In this document: positions 60,075-64,000 of the stretch, piece by piece | How the letters are laid out: every line of letters starts with the position of its first letter | Numbering within the stretch: position 1 is the first letter of the stretch | Assembly: GCF_000377625.1 (NCBI RefSeq) | Contig: NZ_KB898325.1 | Location: forward strand, 310,001-374,000 | Direction: 5' to 3' | From: Prevotella veroralis DSM 19559 = JCM 6290 | GTDB taxonomy: Bacteria; Bacteroidota; Bacteroidia; Bacteroidales; Bacteroidaceae | Length of the DNA: 64,000 nt | Notes under the pieces: generated by a model | Told to the model about the DNA's origin: nothing | What the model saw: only the letters and a program-made list of their open reading frames with translations | Databases searched by the model: none | Position numbers and translations under genes: made by a program

Positions 60075-61376
60075 TTATTCAGCAATTTCACCAAACAAAT
60101 CAAACTCGTCGGAACCTGTGATACGCACATTATAGAAGTTTCCAATACGTAATTGCTTCTTAGATACTGGGATTAATACTTCTGGATCTACCTCGGGAGA
60201 GCAATACTCCGTTCGTCCTATATAATACTCCCCTTCTTTACGATCAATGATAACCTTGAATACCTTACCTACCTTCTCAGCTTCTAACTCTTCTGATATT
60301 CCTTGTTGGATAGCCATAAGTTCATCCAATCGGCTTTGCTTTACCTCTTCAGGTACATCATCCCTATAATGTGTAGCACTGTAAGTGCCCTCTTCCTCTG
60401 AATAAGCAAATGCTCCCATTCTTTCAAAGCGTGCTTCTGTTACAAACTCTTTTAGCTCTTCAAAATCTTCTTCTGTCTCACCAGGGAAACCAACAAGCAA
60501 AGTTGTACGCAAATGAATACCTGGCACTCGACAGCGTATCTCACGAATAAGATCTAACGTTTCCTGTTTGGTAACATGACGGTGCATTCTCGTTAACATG
60601 TTATCAGAAATATGCTGGAATGCAATATCAAGATACTTACAAACATTATCCTTTTTCGCAATAACATCCAATAAATCAAGTGGAAACTGATTAGGATAGG
60701 CATAATGAAGACGGATCCATTTCACACCTTCTATATCTGCCATACGAGATATAAGCTCTGTAATATGGTGCTTTCCATCAAGATCCACTCCATAATAGGT
60801 AAGTTCCTGCTCGATAATCTGGAACTCTTTTACTCCTTGTACTACAAGATCCTTTACTTCATTTAATATTTCGTCAATCGGACGAGAATGATGTCTACCA
60901 GTAATCAAAGGAATTGCACAATAAGCGCAATGACGATCGCAGCCTTCAGCTATCTTTATATAAGCATAATGCCGTGGAGTTGTTAGATGGCGAGTACCAT
61001 TGCAAGAGGGAATACTTGCCTTTCCTAAATCTGTCAATAACTGCTTATAATTAAACTTCCCATAGAACTTATCAACCTCTGGCAATTCTACTTCTAACTC
61101 ATCTTTGTAACGCTGTGAAAGACATCCCATAACGTACAAACGGTTAAGCTGTCCATTCTTTTTGCGATTGATAAATTCGAGAATCGTATTAATACTTTCC
61201 TCTTTTGCTGCTTCGATAAATCCACAAGTATTAATGACCGCAATTTCTCCCTGCGGACGTTTTGCATCATGAGTACAATGATAACCATTTTCTTCAAACT
61301 GCTTCATGATAATCTCGGAATCGACAAGATTCTTCGAGCAGCCCATGGTTACAATATCTATTTGATTTTTCTTCAT
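60075..61376 (-). CDS. rimO: Ribosomal protein S12 methylthiotransferase
   Basis: 433 residues. Adds a methylthio group to Asp88 of S12. N-terminal UPF0004 domain with Cys ligands (TMGCSKNLVDSE, NTCGFIEAA, VMGCLSQRY), the radical SAM cluster CX3CX2C in AEGCDRHCAYCAIP and a C-terminal TRAM domain (GKVFKVIIDRKEGEYYIGRT). IPLITGRHHSRP favours RimO over MiaB. 23 bp after ftsY. Confidence 0.95.
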   Translation of the reverse strand: MKKNQIDIVTMGCSKNLVDSEIIMKQFEENGYHCTHDAKRPQGEIAVINTCGFIEAAKEESINTILEFINRKKNGQLNRLYVMGCLSQRYKDELEVELPEVDKFYGKFNYKQLLTDLGKASIPSCNGTRHLTTPRHYAYIKIAEGCDRHCAYCAIPLITGRHHSRPIDEILNEVKDLVVQGVKEFQIIEQELTYYGVDLDGKHHITELISRMADIEGVKWIRLHYAYPNQFPLDLLDVIAKKDNVCKYLDIAFQHISDNMLTRMHRHVTKQETLDLIREIRCRVPGIHLRTTLLVGFPGETEEDFEELKEFVTEARFERMGAFAYSEEEGTYSATHYRDDVPEEVKQSRLDELMAIQQGISEELEAEKVGKVFKVIIDRKEGEYYIGRTEYCSPEVDPEVLIPVSKKQLRIGNFYNVRITGSDEFDLFGEIAE

Positions 61377-61399
61377 TCCGAATATAACAAAGCTTATTT

Positions 61400-62350
61400 C
61401 TATTTGAATAAGCTATCAACAAACTGAGCCTTGTCAAAGATTTGAAGATCTTCCATTCCTTCGCCCAGTCCAATGTATTTTACAGGAACTTTCAATTGAT
61501 CACTGATTCCGATTACTACTCCTCCCTTAGCCGTTCCGTCCAATTTGGTAATTGCGAGGGATGTTATCTGTGTAACAGCAGCGAATTGTCGAGCCTGTTC
61601 AAAGGCATTTTGTCCCGTACTTCCATCAAGAACTAACAAAACTTCATGTGGTGCTTCGGGAACAACCTTCTTCATTACGTCCTTAATCTTCTTCAATTCA
61701 TTCATTAAGCCTACTTTGTTATGCAATCGCCCTGCTGTATCAATGATAACAACATCGGCACCATTTGCCTTTGCGCTCTGCAAAGTATCAAAAGCGACAC
61801 TAGCGGGATCGGCTCCCATCTGCTGCTTTATGACAGGAACGCCCACACGATCCCCCCAAATCTGTATTTGTTCTACGGCTGCAGCACGGAACGTATCAGC
61901 TGCACCAAGATAGACTTTCTTTCCAGCCTGTTTGAACTGATAAGCAAGTTTACCTATGGTTGTTGTCTTTCCAACCCCATTCACACCAACAACTAATATT
62001 ACATACGGGTGGGAATCTTCAGGCAAAGTCCATTCAACGGAATCACCATTATTATTTTCAGTCAGTAATTCTGTAATCTCACCTTTCAGAATTTCATTCA
62101 GTTCGCTTGTAGAAACATATTTATCTCTGGCTACTCGTTCTTCAATTCGATGGATGATTTTAATCGTTGTGTCCACACCAACATCCGAAGAGACTAGTAT
62201 CTCTTCCAGATTATCAAGCACCTCATCATCAACTTTCGACTTACCGGCTACGGCACGAGTTAGTTTAGTGAAAACATTTTGCTTTGTCTTCTCTAATCCT
62301 TTATCAAGTGTTTCTTTTTTCTTCTTGCTGAATAAACCAAATAATCCCAT
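61400..62350 (-). CDS. ftsY: Signal recognition particle receptor
   Basis: 316 residues. GTPase of co-translational membrane targeting. Short acidic-free N-terminal domain, then NG domain: G1 GVNGVGKTTTIGKLA, DTFRAAAVEQIQIW, G3 DTAGRLHN, G4 TKLDGTAKGG, and closing GLGEGMEDLQIFDKAQFV. First gene of ftsY-rimO-HU-HU/LysM, with a consensus promoter. Confidence 0.96.
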   Translation of the reverse strand: MGLFGLFSKKKKETLDKGLEKTKQNVFTKLTRAVAGKSKVDDEVLDNLEEILVSSDVGVDTTIKIIHRIEERVARDKYVSTSELNEILKGEITELLTENNNGDSVEWTLPEDSHPYVILVVGVNGVGKTTTIGKLAYQFKQAGKKVYLGAADTFRAAAVEQIQIWGDRVGVPVIKQQMGADPASVAFDTLQSAKANGADVVIIDTAGRLHNKVGLMNELKKIKDVMKKVVPEAPHEVLLVLDGSTGQNAFEQARQFAAVTQITSLAITKLDGTAKGGVVIGISDQLKVPVKYIGLGEGMEDLQIFDKAQFVDSLFK

Positions 62351-62374
62351 ACGTAATTAGCTAATTTGATGTTG

Positions 62375-62406
62375 CAAAGATAATAAAAAAATGAGGAACA
62401 AGCAAA
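62375..62406 (-). promoter_or_regulatory. ftsY promoter, TTTG-N20-TATCTTTG
   Basis: On the minus strand TTTG (62403-62406), 20 bp, TATCTTTG (62375-62382), 24 bp before the ATG. Confidence 0.87.
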
Positions 62407-62754
62407 TTAATTCAATGGATGGAAGATTATAACCCATTATGTTACAGGATCGACACAAGGCTGTATGGGCACGACTTTTACTAATATAACGAGTAAAGGG
62501 AATAACAGAAACTGACGGAATCATCCGCTCAAAGAGAGAATATATTACAATAAATAAATAGATATCTAACCAGAAGCGAGCGAAAAAGAACAAAGAAAAC
62601 CGACGAAAGGTGCTACCTAATTTTGTAATAGAATATTGTCATTTTTGACACTTATAATTGCGATATTTTCACCAAGGCTTAGTTCGCCCTCAAATATGCG
62701 ATTTTTGAGCACGTTTTGATAACACTTATAAATCACTGATAACCAATCATTTAC

Positions 62755-62931
62755 AAAATTAGTACTAACTTTATGAACAAAAAGTACCATCATTTTAGGC
62801 AAAAATAGCCTACTTTTCGCATAAAACGTAGCTACTTTTCAAGAAAAAAGTACTATCGTGTTGATGAAAAAGTACTATCGTGTTGGGTAAAAAGTACTAT
62901 CATTTTCAGAAAATCACTAATTCTTTTCGAT
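62755..62931. repeat. 22-bp tandem array (family A, inverse orientation), six clear units
   Basis: Clear units start at 62779, 62801, 62823, 62844, 62867 and 62889, with lengths 22, 22, 21, 23, 22 and 21. Worn units lie on both sides (62755 and 62910). The best copies share AAAAAGTACTATCG. The reverse complement, CGATAGTACTTTTT, equals the core of the last units of the 13275 array. The array lies in the 690-bp gap 62351-63039 between the ftsY promoter and the transporter gene's stop, which has no gene I can support. Confidence 0.92.
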
Positions 62932-63039
62932 TTCCTTGATAGAACTCGTACTAAAACACGCTATAATAAAAAAAAATAATGTAAATACTTTTCTGGATAA
63001 ATCCAATAGCGCAAAACCCAAAAGATAAGGCGAATTGCC

Positions 63040-64000
63040 CTATCTGTTCTTATGTTTTACGTACCAATTATGCACAAACATCGTATAGAATATGAGACTT
63101 ATGGCAAGCGCAATGAGGCAAGTCCATAAAACCAATGTCCTTTCACAAGAAAGCATAGCATAAGATGCCACAAGTCCTAAACCAATTCCTGTCTCCCATG
63201 ATAAGAGGAAAGTGCTTTGACTAGTTCCGCGTTGGCAATGCCCAGCTAGTTTGATAAAAAATAATAGGAATCTACTACCTATAATTCCTACTCCGAATCC
63301 CGTAAGCACAGGAACAATATAAGAAACACTCGACTGGTTTCTTGTAAGCATTAATAGGACTGCTCCGCCCATAAATAACATTCCTGTCACCGCCTCACTA
63401 CGTAAGTCGGCATTACTGAATGCAAATCGTTCGGCTATCAAGGCAAAAATAAAACCGAGCATGACGAATCCATAAAATCTTGGACTCTGCTCAATAGTCA
63501 GTAATAAGCCAACAACGAATGTGATAAGCATCGTATTGATGAACAACCAATGACTTCCCTTCAATAGGAATCTGTCGAAAGAAAATTTGCATAAGTCTTC
63601 ACTTGGTAGTCTAAAGGGAAAACCAATAAAGCTAACAAGAAGAAAAGATAACAAAATGCAGCCGCATGACAAAAGCAATACCGAACCGAAATTCATGTAT
63701 TGATAAACCAATAATCCCGACAAAGGTCCTAAGGCTAAAGCAAATCTTCCGAACCATGTAACAGTATAATTCGCTTCTGTTCGGTGTACAGCTTCTACGT
63801 CGTCAATTACGAGTGTGCTCAACAAAACTAATTGCGATAATCCGTAAAATGCCCCTTGTATGAATCGCAAGCCAACAAGAATAGTATAATCGATATTAAG
63901 ATTTTGCTTTGTCGCTAGGTAATATGAGAAGCCAGTAACAGCCAAAAGCAATAACGTGGATATCAAGAACACCATCTTCCTACGATAGCGTTGCACGAGA
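63040..64000 (-). CDS. Major facilitator superfamily transporter, partial at window edge
   Basis: The gene continues past the right edge. The visible 319 residues begin LVQRYRRKMVFLISTLLLLA, which is the basic loop 2-3 region of an MFS protein, so the first two membrane helices are outside the window. About ten membrane segments follow (VGLRFIQGAFYGLSQLVLLS; WFGRFALALGPLSGLLVYQY). The C-terminus is basic (HNWYVKHKNR). Substrate not predictable. Confidence 0.83.
   Translation of the reverse strand, partial: LVQRYRRKMVFLISTLLLLAVTGFSYYLATKQNLNIDYTILVGLRFIQGAFYGLSQLVLLSTLVIDDVEAVHRTEANYTVTWFGRFALALGPLSGLLVYQYMNFGSVLLLSCGCILLSFLLVSFIGFPFRLPSEDLCKFSFDRFLLKGSHWLFINTMLITFVVGLLLTIEQSPRFYGFVMLGFIFALIAERFAFSNADLRSEAVTGMLFMGGAVLLMLTRNQSSVSYIVPVLTGFGVGIIGSRFLLFFIKLAGHCQRGTSQSTFLLSWETGIGLGLVASYAMLSCERTLVLWTCLIALAISLIFYTMFVHNWYVKHKNR

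Noticed and set aside
61956-62360. Plus-strand frame of 134 codons
   Set aside because: Antisense shadow of ftsY; Ser/Thr/Phe-rich low-information translation.
62357-62802. Two short minus-strand frames upstream of ftsY
   Set aside because: The first covers the ftsY promoter, the second overlaps the start of the array; neither has recognisable sequence.

Overview
This is an AT-rich chromosomal window from a Bacteroidales bacterium, most likely an oral-type Prevotella (genus inferred from gene content). Support comes from the promoter form TTTG-N19/20-TAnnTTTG, a PPi-dependent phosphofructokinase, a complete bat (aerotolerance) cluster, the type IX secretion plug protein, HU-like proteins with extra domains, DUF4295 beside L33/L28, and lipoproteins with FISUMP-type ends. 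I see no rRNA, tRNA, CRISPR array or intact mobile element.

Layout. 0-4.4 kb: the end of an acyl-CoA carboxylase gene, an HU-like gene, and a variable-looking surface lipoprotein cassette flanked by a palindromic tandem array and a TG microsatellite. 4.4-10.4 kb (minus): a run with a hypothetical gene, an acyltransferase, a golvesin/amidase protein, a hypothetical gene and a YgiQ radical SAM protein. 10.6-13.1 kb (plus): pfp and a GH25 lysozyme. 13.8-17.5 kb: prmA (minus), then a Tyr/Gly-rich secreted protein and a FadL-like outer-membrane protein. 18-24.3 kb: addA-addB recombination nuclease genes. 24.6-26.8 kb: an IS982-type transposase remnant, the T9SS plug gene and a partner. 27-28 kb: galE. 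28.5-42.5 kb (minus): twelve closely spaced genes, running moxR, DUF58, a bat-associated gene, batA, batB, batC, a fused batD-batE, PAP2, queA, a Smr protein, nadE and a small secreted protein. 42.9-48.8 kb: fadD, an SGNH hydrolase, a BASS-like transporter, a lipoprotein and a glutathione peroxidase. 48.9-51.4 kb: DUF2461, nth, a peptidase E-like gene and a small membrane protein. 51.5-57.7 kb (minus): DUF4295, rpmG, rpmB, pncC, tsaD, map, a metH remnant, smpB, DUF4375 and a large secreted protein. 58.3-62.4 kb (minus): rubredoxin, a membrane HU-LysM protein, HU, rimO and ftsY. 63-64 kb: a partial MFS transporter.

The most unusual signal is not in the genes. Seven intergenic regions carry short tandem arrays whose units are all 21-24 bp long (mostly 22 or 23), although their sequences fall into at least five families. 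Two families recur at distant loci in opposite orientation, about 20 and 49 kb apart. One array lies in what looks like the addAB leader, others lie at gene ends, and one is a set of TACCCA/TGGGTA palindromes. I do not recognise a named element of this kind. A second observation is an in-frame 45-codon scrap of cobalamin-dependent methionine synthase (metH) left between smpB and map.
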